Shown: positions 25,141 to 34,131, numbered from the stretch's first letter. The stretch is DNA of 64,000 nt from Paraflavitalea devenefica (GCF_011759375.1 NZ_JAARML010000001.1:2294001-2358000), one strand, 5' to 3'. Notes: a model not told the origin generated them from the letters alone. Translations and numbers: made by a program.

Positions 25141-27588
25141 ATGTACAATAAACGATTGACTTGTTTCCTGGCCGCCTGTTGCCTGCTGACAGGCAGCCTG
25201 CCTGTACTGGCCCAATCAACCCGTAAGAAGATCAACTTTGATAATGACTGGAAGTTTCACCTGGGGCATGCTGCTGATACGCTGAAGGATTTTAATTATA
25301 CAACTGCCAACTCCCTGCATAAATCAGGCAATACCTGGCAAACACCCATGGACGCGCGGTTCAATGACAGCAACTGGCGTTCCTTACAGTTGCCGCATGA
25401 TTGGGTAGTGGAGCTGCCTTTTGAAAACTCGCTCAATGCGCATGTCATGTCGCACGGTTATAAGCCGGTAGGCGGGTTATACCCGCAGAACAGCATTGGC
25501 TGGTACCGTAAAAAGTTTACGCTCAACAGGACCGATTCCGGACAGCGCTTTGTATTGCAGTTTGACGGCGTATTCCGCGACAGCCGCGTGTGGGTCAATG
25601 GTATCTATCTTGGTAATAACTTCAGCGGATATATTGGCATGTCGTATGACATCACTGATTATGTATATTTCAATCGCCCCAATATCGTGGTGGTACGTGC
25701 CGATGCTTCCCAGTATGAAGGATGGTTCTATGAGGGCGCCGGTATTTATCGTCATGCATGGCTCCAGCAATACAACAACCTCCACATTCCGGAAGATGGG
25801 ATATTTGTACATACGAAAGAACAGGGCAGTAATGCTGCGGTAGCTGCTGCCATAAAAGTAAGTAACCGGAATTATTCAGCTACAGATGGAACCGTGTACA
25901 ACTATATTACAGACCGCGAAGGGCGCCTGTTAATACAATCTCCTGAGCAGTCTTTCTCCCTGCCAGTGAATGGATCGGCTGTTATTCAGCAGTCCCTGCT
26001 GCTTAACAACCCTGTTCTCTGGTCGGTGGAAACACCGTATCTCTACAGGCTGGTAACTGTGGTTAAATCAGGTGGTAAAGAGCTTGACCGGGTGACCACC
26101 CGCTTTGGCATACGCACCATTACATTTGATAAGGACAGCGGCCTGTACGTGAATGGTAAAAACGTAAAAGTAAAAGGCGTGAACTGCCACCAGGACCATG
26201 CAGGCGTAGGCAGTGCATTGCCCGATTACCTGCAATACTACCGCATCCGCCTCCTGAAGGAAATGGGTGTTAATGCTTATCGCGCCAGCCATAACCCACC
26301 CACACCGGAATTGCTGGATGCTTGCGACAGTCTGGGCATGCTGGTCATGGATGAAACCCGCCAGCTCAACAGTGGTCATGAATACATGAATCAGTTTGAG
26401 CGGATGTTGTTGCGCGACCGCAATCATCCTTCCATCTTTATGTGGTCTATCGGTAATGAAGAAGGATGGATACATACCAACTCCATTGGTCGCCGTATTG
26501 CACAATCGATGCTGGCTAAGCAACAGGAACTTGACCCTACCCGCACCAGCACCTATGCGGCTGATGTTGCCAATGTATTTACCGGCGTGAATGAAGTGAT
26601 CCCTATACGCGGTTTTAATTACCGCGTACCCGGTGTGGACCCCTATCACCGCGATCATCCGCACCAGCCCATTATCGGAACAGAAATGGGCAGCACCGTT
26701 ACCACCCGCGGTATTTATGTAAAAGATTCCATTAATTGTTATGTGCCGGACCAGGACATCACCTTCCCCTGGTGGGCCGATAGGGCCGAGACCTGGTGGT
26801 CGCAGGCTGCAGAACGCCCCTTTTGGATGGGGGGCTTTGTGTGGACAGGGTTTGATTATCGCGGTGAGCCTACGCCCTACCAGTGGCCCAATATCAACTC
26901 TCACTTTGGCATCATGGATATGTGCGGCTTTCCCAAGAACATCTATTACTACTATCAGTCCTGGTGGGCCGATAAGGACGTATTGCACATCTCTCCGCAT
27001 TGGAATTGGTCCGGTAGGACTCCCTCACAGAAAGGTGGCGCAGGCGATACCATTGACGTATGGGTGAACAGTAATGCGCAGCAGGTAGAGCTGTTCCTGA
27101 ACGGGAAAAGCCTGGGTAAAAAAGAAATGCAGCCTAACCGGCACCTGCAATGGAAAGTATTGTACAAGCCGGGTATTGTAAAGGCCATTGGTTACCGGAA
27201 CGGAAAGAAAATACAAACGCAGGTGGAAACCACCGATGATGCCTGGCAGGTGGTATTAACACCTGACCAAACTACGCTTACCGCTGACGGGAAAGATGCT
27301 ACGGTGATCAACGTAACAGTAAAGGATAAGAAGGGGCGCGAAGTGCCCAATGCTGGCCACCTTATTCAGTTTGCTGTGCAAGGCAATGGGGCTATCATTG
27401 GCGTGGGCAATGGTGATCCCAGCAGTCATGAACCGGATAAATATCTTACCGGCCAGTGGCAGCGGCGCCTGTTCAATGGTAAATGCCAGTTGATCCTGCA
27501 GGCAGGCACTGCTGCAGGAGATATAACAGTAGAGGCCAGTGCCAATGGATTACAGAAAGCTACTCTTACTATACAAAGCCATCAATAA
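25141..27588 (+). CDS. GH2 beta-galactosidase-like enzyme
   Basis: 815 aa with signal peptide ending near residue 25. Jelly-roll domain (about 30-215, DDSNWR-like FNDSNWRSLQLPHDW), Ig-like domain (220-325), TIM barrel (330-620), DUF4982-like domain (about 630-700, VELFLNGKSLG) and a C-terminal invasin-like sandwich (705-815). Acid/base E440 in WSIGNEEGW and nucleophile E515 in IIGTEMGS fit clan GH-A retaining chemistry; NCHQDHAG and YRASHNP mark the active site. Beta-galactosidase is the likeliest activity but beta-glucuronidase or others in GH2 are possible. It follows SusCD and probably acts in the periplasm on imported oligosaccharides. Confidence 0.88.
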   Translation: MYNKRLTCFLAACCLLTGSLPVLAQSTRKKINFDNDWKFHLGHAADTLKDFNYTTANSLHKSGNTWQTPMDARFNDSNWRSLQLPHDWVVELPFENSLNAHVMSHGYKPVGGLYPQNSIGWYRKKFTLNRTDSGQRFVLQFDGVFRDSRVWVNGIYLGNNFSGYIGMSYDITDYVYFNRPNIVVVRADASQYEGWFYEGAGIYRHAWLQQYNNLHIPEDGIFVHTKEQGSNAAVAAAIKVSNRNYSATDGTVYNYITDREGRLLIQSPEQSFSLPVNGSAVIQQSLLLNNPVLWSVETPYLYRLVTVVKSGGKELDRVTTRFGIRTITFDKDSGLYVNGKNVKVKGVNCHQDHAGVGSALPDYLQYYRIRLLKEMGVNAYRASHNPPTPELLDACDSLGMLVMDETRQLNSGHEYMNQFERMLLRDRNHPSIFMWSIGNEEGWIHTNSIGRRIAQSMLAKQQELDPTRTSTYAADVANVFTGVNEVIPIRGFNYRVPGVDPYHRDHPHQPIIGTEMGSTVTTRGIYVKDSINCYVPDQDITFPWWADRAETWWSQAAERPFWMGGFVWTGFDYRGEPTPYQWPNINSHFGIMDMCGFPKNIYYYYQSWWADKDVLHISPHWNWSGRTPSQKGGAGDTIDVWVNSNAQQVELFLNGKSLGKKEMQPNRHLQWKVLYKPGIVKAIGYRNGKKIQTQVETTDDAWQVVLTPDQTTLTADGKDATVINVTVKDKKGREVPNAGHLIQFAVQGNGAIIGVGNGDPSSHEPDKYLTGQWQRRLFNGKCQLILQAGTAAGDITVEASANGLQKATLTIQSHQ

Positions 27589-27592
27589 TCAA

Positions 27593-27641
27593 TGTCACCC
27601 TGAGCCTGTCGAAGGGTGGTTTCGACAGGCTCAACCTGACA
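27593..27641. repeat. REP-like palindromic extragenic element
   Basis: tgtcaccctgagcctgtcgaa (left arm 27593-27613, 21 bp) faces an inverted copy at 27621-27641. The inner 13 bp (tgagcctgtcgaa / ttcgacaggctca) and outer 5 bp pair perfectly around a 7-nt loop; three bases in between mismatch. It fills the gap between the GH2 and GH-A genes; a variant half lies at 13602-13620. Confidence 0.75.
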
Positions 27642-27659
27642 TAATCAAGCATTCAGGGT

Positions 27660-30224
27660 ATGAAAAAAATATCCGGCATTTTAGTAACCGCCCTATGGCT
27701 GTTACAGGCCCTGTCATTGCCTGCACAGCGCACCAAACCAGTAACTGATCAGGTATACGTAGATAAGAACGGCATTATGCGCTGGCAGGGTAACCATGTG
27801 GAGGTGCAGGGCTTTGGCATTAATTACACCGTGCCTTTTGCCCATGCTTACCGGGCGGCAAAGCAACTGAACATTTCCCCGGAGCAAGCGATTGATGAAG
27901 ATGTGTATCATTTTGCCCGGCTGGGGCTGGATGCTTACCGGGTGCATGTATGGGATACTGAGATCAGCGATACCCTGGGCAACCTGCTCGAGAATGAACA
28001 CCTGAAGCTGATGGATTACCTGCTGATGAAAATGAAAGAGCGGCGCATGAAATTCCTGCTCACGCCCATTGCCTACTGGGGTAATGGCTATCCTGAACCA
28101 GATGAACCAACGCCGGGCTTTGCCCGTAAATATGGCAAAGGTACCTGCCTTACCCATCCTGATGCCATCAAAGCACAGGAGAATTACCTGTACCAGTTTA
28201 TGAACCATGTAAACAGCTATAGCGGCATTGCTTACAAAGATGATCCGGATATAATAGCTTTCGAGATCAGCAATGAACCACACCATGGAGGGCCGGCCGA
28301 TTCCGTTACGCTCTTTATTAAACGAATGATAGCGGCCATCAGGAAGTCAGGATGTAAGAAGCCGGTATTCTATAACATCAGTCACAGCATCCATTTTGCC
28401 GGTGCCTATTTCAAAGCCGGTATTGAAGGCGGTACCTTTCAATGGTATCCTACGGGCCTGGGATTTCGCCGGGAGCTGGAGGGCAACCTGCTGCCCAACG
28501 TTGAAAAGTATAGTATACCCTTTGCCGGTGATCCTGCGTTTAAGAAAATTGCTAAGGTTGTCTATGAATTTGATGCGGCAGATGTAGGCCGCTCTTATAT
28601 CTATCCCGCTATGGCGCGTAGCTTCCGCGAAGCGGGTATTCAATGGGCCACTCATTTCTCGTACGATCCCACCTATATGGCGGGGGCCAACACAGAATAC
28701 AATACGCATTACATGAACCTGGCCTATGCACCGCAAAAGGCCTTGAGTTTGAAACTGGCTTCAAAAGTCTTTCATACCATTCCCATGTATAAGCATTTTG
28801 GAACGTATCCGGCCAATACACGTTTTGATGCCTTTAAGGTGAGTTATGAGAAAGACCTGGCCGAAATGAATGCACCTGCTGCTTTCCTGTATACCAACAA
28901 TACCAATACGCTTCCGGTGGCGCCGGACAGCCTGGAAGAGATAGCAGGAGCGGGCAGTTCACCGCTGGTACAATATGAGGGTACGGGTGCTTATTTCCTG
29001 GACCGGCTGGCAAAAGGCGTATGGCGACTGGAAGTAATGCCCGATGCGATTTGGGTAGATGATCCCTTTGGCCGCAATAGCCTGAAGAAGACAGTCGCGG
29101 TTATCCATTGGCGCAACTGGCCCATGCAGGTAAAGTTGCCCGGCCTGGGCAGCGATTTTACCATTACAGGTATCAATGATGGCAATACGACGCAAGGAAC
29201 AGCCAGCAATCATACTTTCTCCGTTACACCAGGCACTTACCTGCTTACACAGCAGGGAATACAACATTCATTTAAAAGCACGGATCGCTGGAAGAATATC
29301 CTCTTAAAAGAGTTTGTGGCCCCGCCTTCAACCATAAAGAAAACGTATGTGCTGCATCAGCCGGTCAGGGAAGTAATAGCAGGTAAGGACCATCTTATAC
29401 AGGTTATCATTGCAGCGCCGGCAGTGCCGGATACCGTGGAACTGCATGTACTATCGGGCTTCCGGCCTGAAGTCATTCCCCTGCAAAAACAACAGGGATA
29501 TACTTATACCGCTACCATTCCGGGCAGGCTGGTGCGGCCGGGTACCCTGAAATATTATATGGCGGTGAAGAAAAATGGTTCCTGGACCACCTGGCCTGGT
29601 GGTTCCTCCACTTATCCGCGTGACTGGGATTTTTATGATACCTATGCCTACCAGTTGTCCGTAGTAACCGATACGGTGCCCCTGTACCTGTTCAATGCCC
29701 ATACAGATGCCGAATGGATGTCGCGCCAATGGATGCGCAGTGGCATGGTGCTGCCAACCGGTGCACCGGGAAGGTCGGAAATGATCGTAAACGTTGAGCA
29801 ACTGGTGGCCTCTGATCCCGACTATTCCATGCGGTATTGTTTCAATAAGAATATAGTGGGCAGGAGAGGGGCACTCCATGATAAAAAGCAGGTGGTGATA
29901 CGTGGAAGGGCGTTGAATAATAAAGCCTGTATTGTGCAGGTAGCATTGGTTACCACAAATGGTATTGCCTGGGGTGGATTGGTGACACTGCAGCCGCAAA
30001 CGGGAGATTATACGATACCATTGGCCCACTTACAACCGGTAAAGCTGGTGAGTTTACCGCGTCCTTATCCCGGCTTCCTGCCTTATTATTTCCAAAGTGG
30101 GCAAAACAGTCCTTTTACCATCACAGCCATCGAAACCTTACAACTATCTATCGGGCCTGGCATTCCTGACAATGAACGGCAGCAAAAGCAGGGAGTAGCC
30201 ATCGAAAGTATATGGCTGGAGTGA
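27660..30224 (+). CDS. Clan GH-A glycoside hydrolase (GH5/GH147-like), multidomain
   Basis: 854 aa with signal peptide (1-23). A TIM barrel (about 35-390) carries the acid/base E206 in FEISNEPHH and the nucleophile E303 in VVYEFDAAD, the paired glutamates of clan GH-A. Residues 430-530 look like a small beta-domain ending the catalytic module, and about 560-850 form two beta-sandwich regions (STYPRDWDFYDTYAYQLSV, then a carbohydrate-binding-like end). Mannanase, beta-galactanase or beta-galactosidase (GH147) activities are all possible. As last gene of the ECF-controlled SusCD locus next to a GH2, a role in galactan or mannan breakdown is plausible. Confidence 0.75.
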   Translation: MKKISGILVTALWLLQALSLPAQRTKPVTDQVYVDKNGIMRWQGNHVEVQGFGINYTVPFAHAYRAAKQLNISPEQAIDEDVYHFARLGLDAYRVHVWDTEISDTLGNLLENEHLKLMDYLLMKMKERRMKFLLTPIAYWGNGYPEPDEPTPGFARKYGKGTCLTHPDAIKAQENYLYQFMNHVNSYSGIAYKDDPDIIAFEISNEPHHGGPADSVTLFIKRMIAAIRKSGCKKPVFYNISHSIHFAGAYFKAGIEGGTFQWYPTGLGFRRELEGNLLPNVEKYSIPFAGDPAFKKIAKVVYEFDAADVGRSYIYPAMARSFREAGIQWATHFSYDPTYMAGANTEYNTHYMNLAYAPQKALSLKLASKVFHTIPMYKHFGTYPANTRFDAFKVSYEKDLAEMNAPAAFLYTNNTNTLPVAPDSLEEIAGAGSSPLVQYEGTGAYFLDRLAKGVWRLEVMPDAIWVDDPFGRNSLKKTVAVIHWRNWPMQVKLPGLGSDFTITGINDGNTTQGTASNHTFSVTPGTYLLTQQGIQHSFKSTDRWKNILLKEFVAPPSTIKKTYVLHQPVREVIAGKDHLIQVIIAAPAVPDTVELHVLSGFRPEVIPLQKQQGYTYTATIPGRLVRPGTLKYYMAVKKNGSWTTWPGGSSTYPRDWDFYDTYAYQLSVVTDTVPLYLFNAHTDAEWMSRQWMRSGMVLPTGAPGRSEMIVNVEQLVASDPDYSMRYCFNKNIVGRRGALHDKKQVVIRGRALNNKACIVQVALVTTNGIAWGGLVTLQPQTGDYTIPLAHLQPVKLVSLPRPYPGFLPYYFQSGQNSPFTITAIETLQLSIGPGIPDNERQQKQGVAIESIWLE

Positions 30225-30227
30225 TGG

Positions 30228-30536
30228 CTACTTGCTTTTAGGACCTGCCTGTTTAGGGTTGGGTTTCTCCTGTTGTGCATTTATGGTGTAGACTGTTTCT
30301 ATGAGCACCTTTATTTTTTCGTAAAAGAACAGCAGGTTACTGCGTTCTCTGCCTGTATCATAAACGCTGGGACTTTTGCTGATGGCGGTGGTTATGCATT
30401 CCCATAATATTTCGTTTGCTTCATCCAGCTTGTAAGTATCGCAGAAATCTGCTAAAACCTGCAATGGGGCTGGCTTTTCTTCTTTGTTGAACGTGTCCTT
30501 GCCGGGTTGTGTAATGCGCCTGTTGTTTTTTTGCAT
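30228..30536 (-). CDS. Small hypothetical protein, 102 aa
   Basis: Start ATG at 30536. Soluble, mostly helical sequence (LQVLADFCDTYKLDEANEILWECITTAIS, then a charged C-terminal tail); no signal peptide or membrane segment and no family recognised. It stops 4 bp from the convergent GH-A gene. An inverted repeat TATCAC-GT-GTGATA at 30580-30593 lies just upstream. Length, tight fit and clean start support a real gene; function unknown. It may be paired with the XRE regulator on the other side of the 376-bp gap. Confidence 0.6.
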   Translation of the reverse strand: MQKNNRRITQPGKDTFNKEEKPAPLQVLADFCDTYKLDEANEILWECITTAISKSPSVYDTGRERSNLLFFYEKIKVLIETVYTINAQQEKPNPKQAGPKSK

Positions 30537-30912
30537 GGTAAAAGGTTTGAAAAAACAGGGTACGGTTAATAGTGATTGCTATCACGTGTGATAAAAGAAA
30601 AGCACCGTTAAAATGTTATCGCAATAATTATCCTTGCCGCAGGCATCATTGGCCGGCAGCAATGCTATAAAAGGCAGGTTTGATCTCGTGTGTTGTTAAG
30701 AATTTGTCAGCAGCTAAATGTAACTGCATCAAATATACGACTAATATCAGTACGCGGTTTCATGCGACCGCATGTTTTTTTGGAAAAAGATTATCCTGCC
30801 GGCCATTCATGGGGTGATGGCAGGGAACTTAACAGTCAGGCATACCGTATTTATGGTATGTTGTATGGCGATATGCTTATTGTAGCTTATCTTTAAGCTG
30901 ATAAAAGAAACT
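30537..30912. other. Intergenic region between divergent small genes
   Basis: 376 bp with no convincing gene. It holds dyads that could be regulator sites: tatcac-gt-gtgata at 30580-30593, catgcg-ac-cgcatg followed by seven T at about 30768-30788 (terminator-like), and catacc/ggtatg arms at 30841-30860 about 55 bp before the XRE gene. The open frame at 30690-30896 has no recognisable features and is probably chance. Confidence 0.4.
30580..30593. promoter_or_regulatory. Candidate operator TATCAC-GT-GTGATA
   Basis: Two 6-bp arms in perfect inversion with a 2-bp spacer, 44 bp upstream of the 102-aa gene. Dyads of this size are typical of XRE-type regulators such as the one encoded at 30913. Confidence 0.3.
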
Positions 30913-31158
30913 ATGGCTACGCAAACACAGAAAAAAGTAAATAGTAAAATGAATATCCGGTTTGGCGAACACCTGAAATCGGTACGCGAGGGCAAGGGCC
31001 TCAGCCTGCGGGGCCTGGCTGACTTATGTGACCTGGACAACAGTAATATCTCCAAGATAGAGCATGGGAAGTTTGATATACAACTTTCTACCATTGTAGA
31101 ACTTGCCAAGGGGCTGGGCGTGCATCCCAGGGAATTGCTGAATTATGATTTTGAGTAG
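30913..31158 (+). CDS. XRE-family HTH transcriptional regulator
   Basis: 81 aa from ATG 30913. One Cro/CI-type helix-turn-helix fills residues 15-75: FGEHLKSVREGKGLSLRGLADLCDLDNSNISKIEHGK, followed by LSTIVELAKGLGVHPRELL. There is no second domain, so it probably acts as a dimeric DNA-binding protein. Its target is not known; palindromes in the 376 bp upstream are candidates. It is convergent with the MocR-type gene, 11 bp away. Confidence 0.88.
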   Translation: MATQTQKKVNSKMNIRFGEHLKSVREGKGLSLRGLADLCDLDNSNISKIEHGKFDIQLSTIVELAKGLGVHPRELLNYDFE

Positions 31159-31169
31159 TTGATCATCCC

Positions 31170-32633
31170 TTACACCATTTTCTTCACCAGGTTGCCCAGG
31201 GTCTTTAATCCTTTCTCTACCTTCTCATTCCAGGGACTTCCATAACCAATGCGCAGGTAATTGGAATAATTGCAGCTATTGGAAAAGATACGTCCGGGCG
31301 CCACAGATACCTGGTGCTTCAGGGCTTCTGTACTCAGGTTATAGGTATTTACTTTTTTATTGAGCTCCACCCACAATACAAAACCTCCCTGCGGGCGCGA
31401 GATCTTGGTATCCTCCGGGAAATACTGCATCACACCTTGTATATACCGCAGGCATTGCGTGTGCAGCGCCTTGCGCAGGTTTTTCAGGTGATATTCATAC
31501 CGGCCAATACTGAGGAAATGAGCGATGGCTACCTGCGTAAGGGTAGGGCTGCTGATGGTATGCATCATCTTCAGGGCGGTTACCTGCTTCAGGAATTTGC
31601 CGGGTAATACCCATCCTACCCGGTATCCCGGTACCAGTGATTTGGACAGGGAGGAACAATGCATTACCAGTCCTTTGGTATCATAATACTTACAGGTTTT
31701 GGGGCGATGCCTGCCAAAATACAGCTCACCATAAATATCATCCTCTATCAGGGGTATATTATGCCGGGTAATGATCTCTACCAGTTTTTTCTTGTGTTCA
31801 TCCGGCATACAACTGCCGGAAGGGTTGTTGAAGTTGGGTACCAGCAGGCAGGCTTGTATGGATACTTCCCGGATCACTTTTTCCAGGCAGTCGAGGTCGG
31901 CGCCCGTACTGGGGTCAGAGGGTATTTCCACCAGCTTCAGGCCCAGGCTTTCAATCACCTGGTAAATGCCGAAATAGGCAGGTGATTCTACGGCTACTGT
32001 GTCGCCTGGTTTGGTCACAGCGCGCAGGCATATTACGATCGCTTCCATGCAGCCCGATGTGATCAATACTTCTTCAGGCCTTATTTTACCGCCCCAGTTA
32101 AATGCCAGGCGTGCCACCTGCTTGCGCAATTCAGCATTGCCCTGAATACTTTCATAGCCAATACAATGATCTTTCCCGTTGCGCAGGGCATATACAACAC
32201 TCTTGTTCAGTTTGGCTGCCGGCAGTAACTCCACAGCAGGGGAGGCCAGTGCGAAATTGGTCATATCCTGTGCATTCACGTCTTTCAGGATACGCATGAT
32301 CATTTCCTGTACCGTTACATCGCTGGTTACCGGCTCCGGCTGTATCATATTGGGCACGGCGGGAAAACGGCGGTGATTGAAACGTACATAATAGCCCGAT
32401 TTGGGCCTCGCTTCGATCAATCCCTTTCCTTCCAGGTGATAATAGGCCTGGAAGGCAGTGCCCATACTGATGCCATATTCTTCACTCAGCACCCGTACCG
32501 AAGGCAGTTTGTCGCCAATGCGCAATACCTCATCCGCGATCATCTTTTCAATGCCATCTGCTACCTGCAGGTACAAATGGTCCTCTGTAGTAAACTTTGC
32601 TTTGCCCATATCACTGTAATCTGATATAGTCAA
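31170..32633 (-). CDS. MocR/PdxR-type GntR regulator with aminotransferase fold
   Basis: 487 aa from 32633; ATG at 32609 is an alternative. N-terminal GntR winged helix (about 15-85, LPSVRVLSEEYGISMGTAFQAYYHLEGKGLIEARPKSGYYV) joined to a class I aminotransferase domain (about 125-485). The PLP Lys is K331 in SSLSKSLVPGYRVGW; NFNNPSG and EDDIYGEL are the usual cofactor-binding segments. Such proteins sense PLP or amino-acid adducts and regulate B6, GABA or amino-acid genes; the target cannot be told here. It lies 17 bp downstream of rpiA on the same strand. Confidence 0.92.
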   Translation of the reverse strand: MTISDYSDMGKAKFTTEDHLYLQVADGIEKMIADEVLRIGDKLPSVRVLSEEYGISMGTAFQAYYHLEGKGLIEARPKSGYYVRFNHRRFPAVPNMIQPEPVTSDVTVQEMIMRILKDVNAQDMTNFALASPAVELLPAAKLNKSVVYALRNGKDHCIGYESIQGNAELRKQVARLAFNWGGKIRPEEVLITSGCMEAIVICLRAVTKPGDTVAVESPAYFGIYQVIESLGLKLVEIPSDPSTGADLDCLEKVIREVSIQACLLVPNFNNPSGSCMPDEHKKKLVEIITRHNIPLIEDDIYGELYFGRHRPKTCKYYDTKGLVMHCSSLSKSLVPGYRVGWVLPGKFLKQVTALKMMHTISSPTLTQVAIAHFLSIGRYEYHLKNLRKALHTQCLRYIQGVMQYFPEDTKISRPQGGFVLWVELNKKVNTYNLSTEALKHQVSVAPGRIFSNSCNYSNYLRIGYGSPWNEKVEKGLKTLGNLVKKMV

Positions 32634-32650
32634 AGTTAATAAAACAGGAT

Positions 32651-33343
32651 CTATTCGGATACAATTGCCGATTGCCGGATAGTCCCATCCGGATAACCTA
32701 TTATCGTACTGGTAGCCATCCTGATAAATAAACCATTGTCTACCACGCCCGGCATGGTATTGAGGGTAATATTGAGGGTAAATGCGTCGGGGATCTGCCC
32801 GAAATGACAGTCGAGGATATAATGGCCATGATCAGTGATCAGGGGCTGGTTGTCTTTCAGGCGCAGGTTGCTGTCAACATGGTATATTTCCCGTATCCGG
32901 CGCTGCACCTGTTTCCATCCGAAGGGGATCACTTCCACTGGTAAAGGAAAGGCGCCCAGTTGCTGCACCAGCTTGGTATGATCGGCAATAATTACCAGTT
33001 GCCGGGAAGCGGCAGCCACCATCTTTTCCTGCAACAGGGCGCCGCCCCCACCCTTGATCAGTTGGCCCTGCGGGTCAATCTCATCGGCCCCGTCAATAGT
33101 AATATCAATGGCGGCGGTATCATTCAGTTCCACGAGGGGGATATGCTGTGCTGCCGCCAGCCGGGCCGTTTCCCGGGAAGTAGGCACGCAACGGATAGCC
33201 AGTCCTTCCTGTACTTTTTTACCCAGCGCCATCAGCAACCAGTAGGCAGTGGAGCCCGTGCCAATGCCTGCTGTCATACCCGGTTTTATTAATTGTGCTG
33301 CCTGTTCTCCTACCTTCTGCTTAATATCATTGGCCGATAGCAT
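32651..33343 (-). CDS. rpiA: Ribose-5-phosphate isomerase A
   Basis: 230 aa, full length for RpiA. Signature segments are present: GIGTGSTAYW (phosphate loop), TIDGADEID with the catalytic Asp, and KGGGGALLQEK. It interconverts ribose-5-phosphate and ribulose-5-phosphate in the pentose phosphate pathway, in the cytoplasm. It is first of a two-gene minus-strand unit with the MocR-type gene. The Bacteroidota-typical end (MPGVVDNGLFI, ATSTIIG) is also present. Confidence 0.95.
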   Translation of the reverse strand: MLSANDIKQKVGEQAAQLIKPGMTAGIGTGSTAYWLLMALGKKVQEGLAIRCVPTSRETARLAAAQHIPLVELNDTAAIDITIDGADEIDPQGQLIKGGGGALLQEKMVAAASRQLVIIADHTKLVQQLGAFPLPVEVIPFGWKQVQRRIREIYHVDSNLRLKDNQPLITDHGHYILDCHFGQIPDAFTLNITLNTMPGVVDNGLFIRMATSTIIGYPDGTIRQSAIVSE

Positions 33344-33653
33344 GTATGATAATTTGTAAATAAAGGTAGCTTTTTGACTTTAGGGTGTAAATAGGACAAA
33401 GGCAATAATCAATAATTATCAATTAATAATTATTGATTATTGTTCCACACAGTAACACCAATAACCGTACAAGGTCAGGGAATTTATTCCCCATTTTCTG
33501 TATAATAACGGCTTAGGTAATGTGTTTCAATGTGATAAGTTTTTGCTATAACACGTATAAAAAAATTGCATTGTGAATAAAACAAAACCCTTGTCCCGCG
33601 CCGTTTTCCGGCATAATTGATTATCTTGTAGCTACTCAAAAAAATCAACTGCT
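33344..33653. other. AT-rich divergent intergenic region
   Basis: 310 bp between rpiA and the zinc-ribbon gene without coding potential. It contains the 40-bp AT-rich palindrome at 33403-33442 and, before the zinc-ribbon gene, ttatcttgtagct near 33621, a loose match to a -7 element. Confidence 0.5.
33403..33442. repeat. 17-bp AT-rich perfect inverted repeat
   Basis: caataatcaataattat (33403-33419) is followed by a 6-nt loop and its exact reverse complement (33426-33442). It lies 60 bp upstream of the rpiA start. Being upstream of both flanking genes it is not a simple terminator; an operator or cruciform-forming element is possible. Confidence 0.7.
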
Positions 33654-33935
33654 ATGGAACGAGTGTACAAAAACTGTCAGTCCTGCGGAATGCCGATGAA
33701 GCGGGACGAACGCGGTGGAGGCACACATGCCGATGGCAGCAGGAGTACCATGTACTGCAGTCATTGTTACGAAGGTGGCCGGTTCACCGTACGCAACATT
33801 ACAGTTGAGGATATGAAAATGCAGGTAAGGGGAAAATTAAAATCTGTTGGCTTTCCGGGCTTTGTAGCCAGCTTTTTTACCCGCAACCTGCATAAACTGG
33901 AAAGATGGAAGATCCACACCATGGCTGTGGAGTAA
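33654..33935 (+). CDS. Small zinc-ribbon protein
   Basis: 93 aa. Two cysteine pairs, CQSCGMP at 9-15 and CSHCYEGG at 35-42, form a treble-clef/zinc-ribbon like Pfam zinc_ribbon_2; the rest (FTVRNITVEDMKMQVRGKLKSVGFPGFVASFFTR... in part) is a short helical tail typical of these proteins. No enzyme motif. Role unknown. It has its own upstream region and a hairpin 40 bp after its stop. Confidence 0.85.
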   Translation: MERVYKNCQSCGMPMKRDERGGGTHADGSRSTMYCSHCYEGGRFTVRNITVEDMKMQVRGKLKSVGFPGFVASFFTRNLHKLERWKIHTMAVE

Positions 33936-33975
33936 CTGTATGAAACAACCTGTTGAAATCCGTAGTAATTGTCTT

Positions 33976-33996
33976 TGTTGCCTCCCGCAGGCAACA
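33976..33996. terminator. Hairpin after the zinc-ribbon gene
   Basis: tgttgcct and aggcaaca pair over 8 bp around cccgc. No strong T-run follows on the plus strand, so termination is only likely. Confidence 0.4.
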
Positions 33997-34102
33997 GGAT
34001 AACTTCTTGTGTCCCACCTTTATCATTCCACCGGAAGCAACACCCCGGTTACCGGAAACAGCGCCTTAAACCCCTCCACTCACAACCTCACCATTATTGT
34101 TG

Positions 34103-34110
34103 TAATTTTG
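34103..34110 (+). promoter_or_regulatory. Putative -7 element before the DUF6728-like gene
   Basis: TAATTTTG matches the Bacteroidota TAnnTTTG -7 consensus, 22 bp before the ATG at 34132. No clear -33 TTG is at the expected distance. Confidence 0.35.
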
Positions 34111-34131
34111 TGTGCTTAACTGGTTTATAAT

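Noticed and set aside
30690..30896. 68-codon open frame upstream of the XRE gene
   Set aside because: No recognisable features, and it covers dyads that look regulatory.
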